Shown here one piece after another: positions 25,161 through 34,610 of a stretch of DNA of 64,000 bases. The notes under the pieces are model-generated. The model saw nothing but the letters and a program-made list of their open reading frames with translations, did not search any database and had not been told where the DNA came from. The stretch is taken from positions 2,976,001 to 3,040,000 of the forward strand of contig OZ253960.1 of assembly GCA_965267435.1 (NCBI GenBank). The letters run 5' to 3'. Every line of letters begins with the position of its first letter. Positions within the stretch are counted from its first letter, which is position 1. This stretch comes from JAWPMT01 sp965267435 (GTDB lineage Bacteria; Bacteroidota; Bacteroidia; Cytophagales; Cyclobacteriaceae). Position numbers and translations under genes: made by a program.

Positions 25161-27416
25161 CTATTGGACCTGGAAGGTCAATTCTCCTCCTTGCATCAGC
25201 TCACTATGGCGTAGGGTCATGAGCCCAATTTCGCTGCCATTGAAGGTGACGCTCTCGATGTAGTCACCTGCCCCATCCTTACGAATGGAGAGGGTATTGC
25301 CGCTGGGTAGTGTCAGGTGGACTTGACCAAAGAGCGGCGTCGTCAATTCATAGATCGGGTCTTCCTCTGTACCTCCTGTCATTTGGAACAACCCTAGCTT
25401 CAACAGCACTGCAAGGCTGCCCATGAGGCCCTGGTCCTCGTCTCCATTGTAGCCGGTATAGGGGGAAACGCCGCTGAATGCTTGCGCCAATACCGCCTTC
25501 ACCCATTTCTGGGTTAAGTCCGGTCTGCCGAGGTGATTGAAGATGAATGCCGTCTGGATGGAAGGTTGGTTGCCATAGTTGATGGGGATGCGGGCGCGAT
25601 CTGGGTCCTCTCCCCGGTCATGTGAAGTGCCCGCCGTGAAGTTGTTATTCGCCGCCGTTTCAAATTGTTCGTTGAGCTTGGCTACAGCGGCTTCGTCACC
25701 CCCCATGAGCTCGGCCAGTCCTGTCAGGTCCTGGGGCACAAACCAGGTAGATTGCGCTCCATTGGACTCATTGAAACCGGCGTTGTATTCGTAAGGATCG
25801 TAAGGCTCTTTCCAGTTGCCATCCGCCTCTCGGGGACGCATCCAGTTGGAGTTGGCGTCGAAAGTATTGCGGTATCGCCGCGATCGATCCATGAAGTAGT
25901 CGTAGTCTGCCTCATTGCCCAGCGCTTTGGCCAATTGTGCCAGCGTCCAATCCTGGTAGGCATACTCCATCGTAAGGCTGGGGCCATCCTGGTGGAAGCC
26001 AAAGCGTTGCCCATTCGGATTGGGATAGGGCACATAGCCCTGATCAATGTAATACTCCAGGCCGCCGCCAATGGTAGTGCCATGTTCGTAACCCGCGCGA
26101 CCCATGGTACCTCCGGGCATATGGTTTTTCTTCAACCCTTCATAGGCCATCTCAGTATTGTACCCTCGGATACCCTTTTGGTAGGCACTGACGATGAAAG
26201 GTGTGGAAGATGCTCCTGTCATCACGTGTGTGTAGTTGCCGCCCGATGGCCCTCTTGGGATGTATCCACCATCCTGATAATACACCAACAGAGAGTGGAC
26301 AAAATCCTCGTAGACCTCGGGATAGAGCAGCCCCCAAAGGGTCGTAAGGGTCCACTGTGCACCCCAGAAGGAGTCTGAGTTGTAATGGTTGAAAAGTGGC
26401 TTCCCTTCTGAGTCGAGGGGCAGCTGCCCCACTCGAAAGTCCTCTCCGGTATTGTCGGGATACGCACCACTCACGTCGCTGATCATACGCCTTCCTAGCA
26501 GCGAGTGCCATAGATCTGTATAAAATCTTCTGGTGGCCACACTATCGCCATCCTCCACACGGACTCTGCTCAGCAGGACATTCCACTCATCCTTTGAGTC
26601 TGCTACTACTCTGTCGAAATCCCAATGAGGTAATTCCGCTTCCATGTTTTGTGCGGCATTCTCCGTGGATGTGTAAGAGATCGCCACCTTCATCTGTAGC
26701 TCATCGAGGTCATCGGCAAATGTCACGACGACCATACCCGCCTCATCTCTGGTCAATTGCCGTATGGGTTGATCGAATGTTGCCTGAAAGAAGACGGTAA
26801 AATTCTTCGGCCTTCGTCTTGTAGGAGCATTGGTCGTTTGCCCTTGGAGGGTAAATTCATCCACTTGCTCGACGGCGCCATTGATCATTCGTGAGGGCCC
26901 AAGGTTGCCCTCCAGAGAGAACAGCACTGCGGGAGTTACCTCTGCCGCATACTGGTACCGGTGAAGCCCCACACGCCGCGTGCTCGTGAGTTCAGCGTTG
27001 ACATCCCAGCGATCCAGTTTCACTGAATGATAGCCGACCTGCACCTCTTCATTTGCATGGTCGAAGGGGGAATCAAAGTCACCGTCACCCTGATACTTGT
27101 CAGGATCTATTGGTAAGACAGAGACACCTGCCATTTGCCAGCCATGGACATGACTGAAGCCTCTGATGGTATCGGTATCGTAGACATATCCACTACCCCA
27201 TGCGCCCTCCACTTCAGTATCAGGGCTGAGGTTAACCATACCAAATGGACGGCAGGCGGAAGCAAAGTAGATCCAACGGGAGTGGGCTGCATCCAGCAGG
27301 GGATACACTTGATCTACAGGGCGCTGATCTGCTTGTTGGGTCTCTGGAGGCTGGCAGGAATTAAGACCTAGTAGGGTAGCAAAAAAAATACTCGGAAGGA
27401 GATTGGATGTCTTCAA
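25161..27416 (-). CDS. GH92 family glycosidase lipoprotein, divergent (4 of 4)
   Basis: A 751-residue lipoprotein (lipobox LNSC, C21). GH92 architecture is clear (VNLSPDTEVEGAWGSGY, FSHVHGW, PQDLTGLAELMGG) but motifs differ from gene 2: there is no DPFIGTG opening, the acid segment is FNESNGAQSTW instead of YTEGNAWQHTW, NEPSHH becomes GNQPSIQ, and the base segment is NGDEDQGLMGS with the usual SAW tryptophan lost. It probably belongs to a separate GH92 branch with its own substrate. It follows the SusCD terminator and precedes the inositol oxygenase gene, the closest functional hint. Confidence 0.9.
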   Translation of the reverse strand: MKTSNLLPSIFFATLLGLNSCQPPETQQADQRPVDQVYPLLDAAHSRWIYFASACRPFGMVNLSPDTEVEGAWGSGYVYDTDTIRGFSHVHGWQMAGVSVLPIDPDKYQGDGDFDSPFDHANEEVQVGYHSVKLDRWDVNAELTSTRRVGLHRYQYAAEVTPAVLFSLEGNLGPSRMINGAVEQVDEFTLQGQTTNAPTRRRPKNFTVFFQATFDQPIRQLTRDEAGMVVVTFADDLDELQMKVAISYTSTENAAQNMEAELPHWDFDRVVADSKDEWNVLLSRVRVEDGDSVATRRFYTDLWHSLLGRRMISDVSGAYPDNTGEDFRVGQLPLDSEGKPLFNHYNSDSFWGAQWTLTTLWGLLYPEVYEDFVHSLLVYYQDGGYIPRGPSGGNYTHVMTGASSTPFIVSAYQKGIRGYNTEMAYEGLKKNHMPGGTMGRAGYEHGTTIGGGLEYYIDQGYVPYPNPNGQRFGFHQDGPSLTMEYAYQDWTLAQLAKALGNEADYDYFMDRSRRYRNTFDANSNWMRPREADGNWKEPYDPYEYNAGFNESNGAQSTWFVPQDLTGLAELMGGDEAAVAKLNEQFETAANNNFTAGTSHDRGEDPDRARIPINYGNQPSIQTAFIFNHLGRPDLTQKWVKAVLAQAFSGVSPYTGYNGDEDQGLMGSLAVLLKLGLFQMTGGTEEDPIYELTTPLFGQVHLTLPSGNTLSIRKDGAGDYIESVTFNGSEIGLMTLRHSELMQGGELTFQVQ

Positions 27417-27505
27417 GGTTCAGGGATTTTCTTGTCTTCTAAAATACCCCAAAACATCCAATCCAAAGCAATGAAGCTGGTAGGACGAAAGTTCGTACTG
27501 GTCCT

Positions 27506-27550
27506 AAAAACACAAATCGGACGGGCCTTCCGGCCCCGTCCGATTTTGTG
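27506..27550 (-). terminator. Strong intrinsic terminator after SusD
   Basis: Read on the minus strand, a 12 bp perfect stem (AAATCGGACGGG at 27514-27525 with CCCGTCCGATTT at 27535-27546), extendable by three more pairs to 27511/27550 across a one-base bulge, closes a nine-base loop and is followed by GTG and five U residues. It lies 31 bp after the SusD stop and separates the SusCD transcript from the downstream GH92/inositol oxygenase genes. Confidence 0.75.
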
Positions 27551-27580
27551 AAGTATGAAGATTAATAAAAGAAATTCGTA

Positions 27581-29146
27581 TTAATTCACATCCCACCAGA
27601 TGCGGGTCATGAAGTCATCGGCACCTTGGTTGTCGATGGCTTGTGCATAATTAATGGGATTGGCAACGGCCTCGCCCTGATTGTACTCAAGTCGTCGAGG
27701 AATCTGACCATTGGTCACATTTCCCTCGTAATTGACCGGAGTCAACGCAGGGAAACCTGTACGTCGCCAGTTGGCCCATGATTCGTAGTGGTTGAAGTAG
27801 GTAGCGGCCCAAACCTGCTCGCCAATCATTTCCTCCTGATTGCCTGCAGCGCCGAAACCAAGACCGTCAACGTATGCCTGAACATCCGCAGCATCCACTG
27901 CCAGGGAACCGTCATAGCTCGCCCAGTTTTCAACGGCAGCAGCAACGCCCGCTTCAAAGTGATCAGTAGCGGAACCTGAGACACTCCAGCCTTTCAATGC
28001 AGCCTCTGCCAATAGCAGGCGCACCTCTGCGTAAGTCTGGAAGAACATAGGATCTTCGAACTGATAGAGTACAGGGTTCACGAATGTGTACAAGTTGATG
28101 CTGAACTCTTCAGGTGCCGAGATCAACCCAGCGTCGATAGCCGCCTGGACGATTGTATTGGTATCATTGCCATTGGGCATACCTACCTGAGCGCCAGGGT
28201 CTGTATTCCAGGTACTCGCATCTGTTGGATTTCCAGTTCCACCACCAATCAGTGATAGACGAGGATCATTATTGGCCTGCATCCATGTGACGAAAGTTTC
28301 ACTCAGACGAACGGAGGGCACCTCACCGCCTGTAAGGAATACTTCAGAAACACCGTTTCTATTGAGTCCTTGTCCGTCTACGTGAATAATCATGGCATTG
28401 TCAGCATTGGACTCCATGACACCTCCGGCGTTGTTGGCCGCTTCCTCGAAAACGCTCTGCGCTGTTCCGTTATCCACATTGGACATTCTCATCGCAATAC
28501 GCATCAACAGAGAGTTGGCAAACTTTCTCCACTTGCTCACGTCGCCACCGTACATCACATCATTGGCACCTACGTCAAACCCGCCATCTGACAGTTCGTC
28601 TCTCGCGGCTCTGATATCAGTTACCAACATGGAATATACATCTTGCTGACGATCGTAAGCGGGGAACCAGTTTTCCTCGCCCAAGATTCCTCGACCAGCC
28701 TGAGAATACGGAATATCTCCGTAAACATCCGTCAGTCGATGTAGTCCAAAGGATCTTGCCAGGGAGGCCATCGCGTGCAAGTTGCCCATGCCTTCCATCT
28801 CAGCTGTCTCATCTACCACGTGCGTAAGCACCTTCAAGGTACTTGGGTAGTAGCGATCCCAAAGTGCTGAGCTATATCCAGCATTTCGGAGGTATTTGTC
28901 ACCGGACCAGTACCCCCCCAGATGCGCATTATGCTGAATCATCGTAGAGCTGTAGATCAAGTTACCTCGCCAGTTCTCATAGCGCTCACCAGACAACCTC
29001 AATTGGCCTTCTGTCAACAAGAAGCGCATGTCTATACTCTCAGAAGCATTCGGGTTCTGATTGAGATCCAACAGTACCTCATTGTCACAAGCTGTTGTGA
29101 ACATCAAAAATGCCGCTGCAAAAGCTATATATATTTTCTTATTCAT
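27581..29146 (-). CDS. susD-like: SusD/RagB-like outer-membrane glycan-binding lipoprotein
   Basis: A 521-residue lipoprotein (lipobox TTAC, C20) of the SusD-like helical TPR superfamily, close to the SusD-like_2 branch. The N-terminus DLNQNPNASESID, the helical middle SLARSFGLHRLTDVYGDIPYSQA and the C-terminal NWRRTGFPALTPVNY and QIPRRLEYNQGE are family hallmarks. It caps the SusC channel on the outer face and captures the oligosaccharide. It lies 22 bp downstream of SusC on the same strand, and a strong terminator follows it. Confidence 0.95.
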   Translation of the reverse strand: MNKKIYIAFAAAFLMFTTACDNEVLLDLNQNPNASESIDMRFLLTEGQLRLSGERYENWRGNLIYSSTMIQHNAHLGGYWSGDKYLRNAGYSSALWDRYYPSTLKVLTHVVDETAEMEGMGNLHAMASLARSFGLHRLTDVYGDIPYSQAGRGILGEENWFPAYDRQQDVYSMLVTDIRAARDELSDGGFDVGANDVMYGGDVSKWRKFANSLLMRIAMRMSNVDNGTAQSVFEEAANNAGGVMESNADNAMIIHVDGQGLNRNGVSEVFLTGGEVPSVRLSETFVTWMQANNDPRLSLIGGGTGNPTDASTWNTDPGAQVGMPNGNDTNTIVQAAIDAGLISAPEEFSINLYTFVNPVLYQFEDPMFFQTYAEVRLLLAEAALKGWSVSGSATDHFEAGVAAAVENWASYDGSLAVDAADVQAYVDGLGFGAAGNQEEMIGEQVWAATYFNHYESWANWRRTGFPALTPVNYEGNVTNGQIPRRLEYNQGEAVANPINYAQAIDNQGADDFMTRIWWDVN

Positions 29147-29168
29147 TTTCTTAAACCAGATTAGGCGT

Positions 29169-32100
29169 TTAGAAAGTCAAACCAAGATTAAACCCGAAAG
29201 ATCTAGCAGGAGGAAGCGAGAACCACTCAAATCCAGTGGAGTTACCCTGGTTGTTATAAGTGGATTCGGGATCGATGTTAGGCACGTTGTCCCAAAGCAA
29301 GAAGAGGTTTCTAGCTACGAACGACACGTTGACTGCCTTCACAGGCATGTTACCCAGAATCGATCTCGGCAGTGAATAAGTCAAGGTCATTTGACGCAAT
29401 CGGCCGAAGCTAGCGTCATAAGTGACGTAGTCGTCGATGGCTCCAATCCTTCCGTAGTACTCGTTGAGGCCTTCAGGAGCGATCTCCACAGTTCTAGGGT
29501 TACCATCTTCGTCAACGCCAGAGACAGTTATTCCAGACTCTCTGCCCACCAATGTCTCCTGGTGCAATCCTCTTGAGTAGAAGGCACTGTTTGTACCAGA
29601 GTAGATTGAAGCACCAGATCTGATATCAATCAGTACATCCAACTCCACTCCTTTGTAGTTAAATGTGTTTCTGAGACCGCCACTGAAAGGATGTCGGCTC
29701 TGACCGAGCAATTGACCACCCTCGAACACTGGAAGTCCGTTGGCATCATAGACCAACTGACCATTGATTTGCTGATGAACTCTACCGACAATCATACCAG
29801 CAGGCTCACCTACTCGGTTGACAATGCTTGTAGTTCTACTTCTTGCAGAACCCAGCCCTACTTGCTCGATAGGCTCGCCTTCGGCGTTGGTACCAAGATT
29901 GATCACCTCGCTTACATTGTTGGCCATGTTGAAGGAGATATCCCAAGAGAAATCAGAGGTTTGGACAGGACGTGCGGTGACCAAGAGCTCAACACCCTTG
30001 TTCTCCAGCTCTCCGATGTTGATTGTCGTGCTACCAAAACCAGAAGTTGCCGAAATCTGAGTATTCAGGATATCCTCGGTCGTCGTTCTGTTGTAGTACG
30101 CAAAGTCAACGCCAATACGATTGTCGAGGAATCGCAAGTCAGCTCCAAATTCGATCTCTGTAGAGAGGTACGGTCCCAAGTTTTCGTTAGGGATAGACCC
30201 GTTAGAAATAAAGCCAATTGACGCACCATTATGTGAGTAAGGTCGTAGGCTGTAAGTAAGGTTGAGTCCGTAAGGATTAGGAGCTCCACCGCCCACTTGT
30301 GCCCAAGAACCACGAACCTTTGCAAAGGTGATTACTGAAGGCAATTGTAAGGCATCAGATAAGACAAAGCTCAAACCAACAGATGGATAAGTCACTTTGT
30401 TATCCTCACGAGAGAGGGTCGAAAATGCATCCTGTCGAGCCGTGACATTCAAGAACAAATAGTTCTGATAAGAAAGGTTCAGGGATCCAAAAATAGAGTT
30501 GATTCCGAGCTCACTCAGACCGTACCCGTAGTTTCTGGCAGAACCTCTTACGTTATTGGCTGAATGGAAGAATGGAATATCCAACTGACCTCCACCTCCA
30601 CTGATTCTTTCATTGGAACGCTTCATTCGGTTTCCTCCCAAAAGGACATCAGCAGAAAAAGCGCCGAAAGAACGATTGATGCCGACCAATAGATCTGCAT
30701 TGTTTTCTCGGATCGTTCTTGAAGTCACGTTGAATGATCCATCGGGATCGTATGCTGTGCCATAAGGTGTCATGCTCTCGCTGTTGACCGAGACGAAATC
30801 AGTACCAATTCGACCTTGGACATACAACCAATCAAACAGGTCATATCGCATCAAAGCAGAACCTATCACACGATCTTTGACATCTCGACGATAGAATTGA
30901 TGAGCAGCCCAGAAAGGGTTGGTCTCATAGATGTTCCCCTGATGCCTAAGCTCGAAACCATCATCTTGAGCTCCCAGCTTCTCCGTTGGGCCTTTGTAGC
31001 TCTCAAAAGAGTGGTTGGGTGGCTTCATCAATACGGTTGTGTTCGCATTGCCTGGTGAATCCGACAGTCTAGGTCTGTTCAGTGCATTCTCATTAGAGTA
31101 CTGAATGCTCACGCGAGTACTCAACTTGTTGTGGTTGGTACCAATATTGGCAGAATACACATTTCGGTCGAAGCCAGAATTCGGAACTACATCTCTGTTG
31201 TCCAGATCAGAAACAGAGAATCTGAAGTTGAAGGCCTCGGAACCGCCAGAGAGTGCGATTGTGTTGGTGAATGTCTGACCTGTGCGATAGAAATCATTGA
31301 GGCTCTCACCTGTATCGGAATAGGGTCGTGACACACCATCAAATTGGATCACATTGGACCCATCCAATAGAGCACCCCATGCCCATGCTCCAGTTTGCTG
31401 AGCATCAGCCTGGTTGACTGGTTTGGCACCGTTCAGGCCAGTACCATATCTATTTTGTGGATCTGTACGATCGACAACCTGCTCGAACGTGAAGTTAGAG
31501 TTGAAATCCACTGTCACTCCTTGCTGAGCTGATCCCTGCTTTGTTGTAATAAGGATAACGCCATTTGCAGCTCTTGCTCCATACAATGCCGCCGCAGTAT
31601 TTCCTTTCAGTACTGACATGCTTTCGATGTCATCAGGGTTTAGAGAGGTCAATCCATCTCCTCCGTCGTTTCCACCCCACATACCGGCACTACCCAACGT
31701 ACTGTTGTCGATAGGCACACCATTGATTACGTATAGGGGCTGATCCGTACCAGATAGCGACGATCCACCTCGGATTACCACTCGGCTGGATCCTGCCGCA
31801 CCAGTTGCCGGCGTGGATACATTCACACCCGCCACTTTTCCAGCAAGTGCTGTACCGAGATTCAGCGCTCTGGCTTGGGTGAAATCTTCACCATCCACCT
31901 GAGTGACAGAATATCCCAGCGCTTTCTTCTCCTTCTCAATACCAAAGGCCGTTACAACCACCTCGTTCAGTGCCTGGACATCCACATCCAACGCCACGTT
32001 GACTGAGGACTGGTTGCCAACCGTTACTTCCTGTGTTGAGAATCCAATGAAGCTAAAAACAAGTGTAGCTCCATCGCTCACTGTGATTCGATAGTTACCA

Positions 32101-32267
32101 TCGATATCTGTGATGGCTCCATTGCTAGTTCCTTTTTCAAGGATATTGGCTCCCGGAACTGCAGAACCGTCCTCCGAACTGGTGATCTTACCAGTCACTG
32201 TCTTTTGAGCCCACAGCAGAGAAGTGAACGCAAGCGACATCATTACCATTAATAAAAGTCTCTTCAT
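29169..32267 (-). CDS. susC-like: SusC/RagA-like TonB-dependent outer-membrane transporter
   Basis: A 1032-residue TonB-dependent transporter. Signal peptide 1-20 (cleaved near LLWAQ), a carboxypeptidase-regulatory-like domain at about 22-100 (GKITSSEDGSAVPGANI), plug domain at about 110-230 (GYSVTQVDGEDF, VIRGGSSLSGTDQPLYVINGVP, VLKGNTAAALYGARAANGVI) and the beta-barrel ending in FGFNLGLTF with a terminal aromatic. There is no extra sigma/anti-sigma signalling domain, so control is more likely through the nearby DeoR regulator. It imports the target oligosaccharide, energised by TonB. It is divergent from the second DeoR gene across a 371 bp spacer and is the only SusC in the window. Confidence 0.96.
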   Translation of the reverse strand: MKRLLLMVMMSLAFTSLLWAQKTVTGKITSSEDGSAVPGANILEKGTSNGAITDIDGNYRITVSDGATLVFSFIGFSTQEVTVGNQSSVNVALDVDVQALNEVVVTAFGIEKEKKALGYSVTQVDGEDFTQARALNLGTALAGKVAGVNVSTPATGAAGSSRVVIRGGSSLSGTDQPLYVINGVPIDNSTLGSAGMWGGNDGGDGLTSLNPDDIESMSVLKGNTAAALYGARAANGVILITTKQGSAQQGVTVDFNSNFTFEQVVDRTDPQNRYGTGLNGAKPVNQADAQQTGAWAWGALLDGSNVIQFDGVSRPYSDTGESLNDFYRTGQTFTNTIALSGGSEAFNFRFSVSDLDNRDVVPNSGFDRNVYSANIGTNHNKLSTRVSIQYSNENALNRPRLSDSPGNANTTVLMKPPNHSFESYKGPTEKLGAQDDGFELRHQGNIYETNPFWAAHQFYRRDVKDRVIGSALMRYDLFDWLYVQGRIGTDFVSVNSESMTPYGTAYDPDGSFNVTSRTIRENNADLLVGINRSFGAFSADVLLGGNRMKRSNERISGGGGQLDIPFFHSANNVRGSARNYGYGLSELGINSIFGSLNLSYQNYLFLNVTARQDAFSTLSREDNKVTYPSVGLSFVLSDALQLPSVITFAKVRGSWAQVGGGAPNPYGLNLTYSLRPYSHNGASIGFISNGSIPNENLGPYLSTEIEFGADLRFLDNRIGVDFAYYNRTTTEDILNTQISATSGFGSTTINIGELENKGVELLVTARPVQTSDFSWDISFNMANNVSEVINLGTNAEGEPIEQVGLGSARSRTTSIVNRVGEPAGMIVGRVHQQINGQLVYDANGLPVFEGGQLLGQSRHPFSGGLRNTFNYKGVELDVLIDIRSGASIYSGTNSAFYSRGLHQETLVGRESGITVSGVDEDGNPRTVEIAPEGLNEYYGRIGAIDDYVTYDASFGRLRQMTLTYSLPRSILGNMPVKAVNVSFVARNLFLLWDNVPNIDPESTYNNQGNSTGFEWFSLPPARSFGFNLGLTF

Positions 32268-32638
32268 AATTGGTCAATTAGGCGTCATAAAAAAACATAT
32301 CGAGCTAATCTCAGCAAAAACTTCCGAAGATCAAATTAAATCATGCAAATATCCGCAAATAGATGCATGTATTTGTTCTATTTGAATATGTAATTGAACT
32401 ATTAAGGGAAAATAGTACAATCAGATACTTGTTCAATTTTTTCTCGCAAACGTTATCATAGCTGAAAAACCTAAAGTATTTCAAATTATGGGGCATAATA
32501 AATGGGTCAAATTCCTATTTTTATAAAAGAATACTTGTTTCTGCAGGTTTTTGCAGGTTATTGGTATTAATTGAACGATTCGTAATTCTTTTTGCTGATA
32601 TTTCGGCAAAACTTGTTTGACCCAGGCCTTTTGTTGCC
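32268..32638. promoter_or_regulatory. AT-rich divergent promoter region between SusC and DeoR paralogue B
   Basis: This 371 bp AT-rich spacer has no gene. It contains a tandem 10 bp direct repeat TTT(C/T)TGCAGG at 32538-32547 and 32548-32557, a likely operator spaced one helical turn. GATTCGTA at 32577-32584 also occurs before the GH92 gene at 10904. Toward SusC a possible promoter is TTTG (32359-32356), 17 bp, TAATTTG (32338-32332), about 65 bp before its start codon. The long leader of SusC could hold further control, but I see no clear structure. Confidence 0.4.
32332..32359 (-). promoter_or_regulatory. Candidate promoter of the SusCD operon
   Basis: On the minus strand TTTG at 32359-32356 and TAATTTG at 32338-32332 are spaced by 17 bp, close to the Bacteroidota pattern TTTG / TAnnTTTG but one base short in the downstream element. 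The SusC start codon lies about 65 bp downstream. Confidence 0.28.
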
Positions 32639-33388
32639 ATGCTAAAGGAGGAGCGACACCATATTATCCTAACTGAGATCAAGGCACATCAACGTGTGTA
32701 CTCGACGCAGTTGAGTAAGCTCTTGAGTGTGTCGGAGGATACTGTCAGGCGCGACCTTCACGAACTAGCGAAGTCAGGTCATGTGCGAAAAGTGCATGGC
32801 GGAGCCATGGCCAATGAGTCCAGCAGTACACTTCCACTGGACCTGCCATCCAATGGTTCTCCCGAGCTGGCGCGGATAGCTGAGAAAGCCGGCGATTTGA
32901 TTACTTCTGATTCCGTCGTCATACTAGATGGTGCTCAAATCAACCTGGCCATCATTGACTACCTCGCCCGGGATCTTTCTTCGACGATTTTCACGAACTC
33001 CCTGCAAGTGGCGTCGCGACTCTTCGAATTCCCACACATGGAGACCATCCTCCTGGGTGGCCGCCTGTCGAGCAAGCACCGTGTGACAACAGGTATGGAT
33101 GTCATTCATTCACTGTCCGACATACACGCCGATATTTGTTTGATGGAGATCCCCAGCATCCATGAAGATGTGGGCCTATCAGAGGCAGATAAGGAGATTG
33201 CCAATATCAAAAAGGCCATGATCCAGTCGTCCTCTAAAGTGGCCGCATTGTGTCTTGCCAGTGGGATAGGAACGATGGAGCCCTTCAAGGTCTGTCCTTT
33301 GAATACCGTGGACATCGTCATAACAGACGCTGATCCATCGCACTCGGGATTGCGGGCCATTAGCAAAAAAGGAGTTCAAGTCATATGA
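32639..33388 (+). CDS. DeoR-family transcriptional regulator (paralogue B)
   Basis: A 249-residue DeoR-type regulator of exactly the same length as paralogue A at 9797-10546 and similar throughout. The winged helix-turn-helix spans about 5-55 (LLSVSEDTVRRDLHELAKSGHVRKVHGGAMA). The sensor domain has IFTNSLQVASRLFEF and LLGGRLSSKHRVTTGMDVIHS. As in paralogue A, the usual GADG ligand loop is replaced (EIPSIHEDVG) and the C-terminal SKFG segment is LASGIGTMEPF, so the pair may sense an unusual ligand or none. It is divergent from SusC and heads the plus-strand operon, so it likely controls both. The two regulators may cross-regulate, as their upstream regions share short words. Confidence 0.9.
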   Translation: MLKEERHHIILTEIKAHQRVYSTQLSKLLSVSEDTVRRDLHELAKSGHVRKVHGGAMANESSSTLPLDLPSNGSPELARIAEKAGDLITSDSVVILDGAQINLAIIDYLARDLSSTIFTNSLQVASRLFEFPHMETILLGGRLSSKHRVTTGMDVIHSLSDIHADICLMEIPSIHEDVGLSEADKEIANIKKAMIQSSSKVAALCLASGIGTMEPFKVCPLNTVDIVITDADPSHSGLRAISKKGVQVI

Positions 33389-33494
33389 TTTGTCGAGCAA
33401 AAGCTCAAATCTTGCTGAGATACTGGCATTGATTCCGTTTGTGCGCATCGTTCAAAAAGCCAATAACGAAACCTGCATTTTTTTAAAGGACCCG

Positions 33495-34583
33495 ATGAGA
33501 ACTACTTCGCGCTACTCATTCCAGACAATACCTCTCCTTGCCCTGATGCTTGGCCTCAGCATGCCGTCCCGGGGACAGCAGCATGATCTGTATGCCTACG
33601 GGCCTGCCAGCTACGTTTGCCAGCGGACAACCACCGCATTGACCATTGACGGGCAGCTCGATGATACAGATTGGCAGCGCGCTTCGTGGACCGCGCCATT
33701 CCAGGACATCATGGGAGACTATGGCGATCAGCCCTACTTCCAAACCAGAGTAAAGATGTTGTGGGATGACAATTTCTTCTACATAGCGGCGGAATTGGAA
33801 GAGGAGCATCTCTGGGCCACGTACGACGAACGGGATATGGTCATATTCCACGAGAACGACTTCGAAGTGTTCATCGACGCAAACGGCGACACCCACAACT
33901 ACTACGAACTAGAAATCAATGCACTGGGTACTACCTGGGATCTATTGCTCACGAAGCCGTATCGCGATGGGGGTCGCGCCATTGATGCCTGGGATATTCG
34001 CGATCTCAAAAAAGGCGTCGCACTGCAGGGGACACTGAATGATGCGTCGGATATGGATACGAAATGGACCATTGAGCTGGCTTTCCCCTGGACGGTCTTG
34101 CAGGAAGCTGCACCAAAGAAATTGCCCGAAGATGGGGATATCTGGCGCGTTAACTTCTCTCGGGTACAATGGCGATTGAACACCGCCACCACTCCTTATA
34201 CAAAACAAGTCAATGCCGAAACGGGGGAGCACTTACCGGAACAAAACTGGGTATGGTCGCCGCAGGGGGCAGTGGCCATGCACCAACCAGAGACATGGGG
34301 CTTCGTTCAATTCTCGAACAAAGCGGCAGGCAGTAATGTACGCTTTGTCCCTGACAATAATGACCCTACCAAGTGGCTTCTCCGGCAGGTCTACTACAAG
34401 CAAAAGACTTATTTTGAAGACAACGCTAGCTATGCGTCTTCTACGCTTGAACTGAAGCTTCCCGATGAGTTGTACGAAAGGGCCCGGATTGCCCTGACTC
34501 CTAGCGATTACGAGGTATCTTTAGACGGATGGAGCATCCGATCTGATGGCTTGATATTCAGGACTGGAAGCTCAAAAAAGTAA
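33495..34583 (+). CDS. Secreted CBM9-like carbohydrate-binding protein
   Basis: A 362-residue exported protein. The ATG at 33495, with AAAGGA 4 bp upstream, is chosen because it begins a signal peptide (cleaved near PSRGQ, about residue 27); the frame extends upstream to a TTG at 33390 without signal character. Residues about 40-230 match the family 9-like binding domain found in many Bacteroidota proteins (ALTIDGQLDDTDWQRASW, MLWDDNFFYIAAELEEEHLWA, ENDFEVFIDANGDTHNYYELEINALGTTWDLLL). The C-terminal 110 residues are unassigned. It likely binds a sugar ligand outside the cytoplasm; no catalytic motif is seen. It is the second gene of the DeoR-B operon. Confidence 0.82.
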   Translation: MRTTSRYSFQTIPLLALMLGLSMPSRGQQHDLYAYGPASYVCQRTTTALTIDGQLDDTDWQRASWTAPFQDIMGDYGDQPYFQTRVKMLWDDNFFYIAAELEEEHLWATYDERDMVIFHENDFEVFIDANGDTHNYYELEINALGTTWDLLLTKPYRDGGRAIDAWDIRDLKKGVALQGTLNDASDMDTKWTIELAFPWTVLQEAAPKKLPEDGDIWRVNFSRVQWRLNTATTPYTKQVNAETGEHLPEQNWVWSPQGAVAMHQPETWGFVQFSNKAAGSNVRFVPDNNDPTKWLLRQVYYKQKTYFEDNASYASSTLELKLPDELYERARIALTPSDYEVSLDGWSIRSDGLIFRTGSSKK

Positions 34584-34610
34584 TTTGTCTACACCTACGA
34601 AAACCTAACC

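Noticed and set aside
33390..33494. N-terminal extension of the CBM9-like protein
   Set aside because: It needs a TTG start and lacks signal character; the ATG at 33495 has a good ribosome site and signal peptide.
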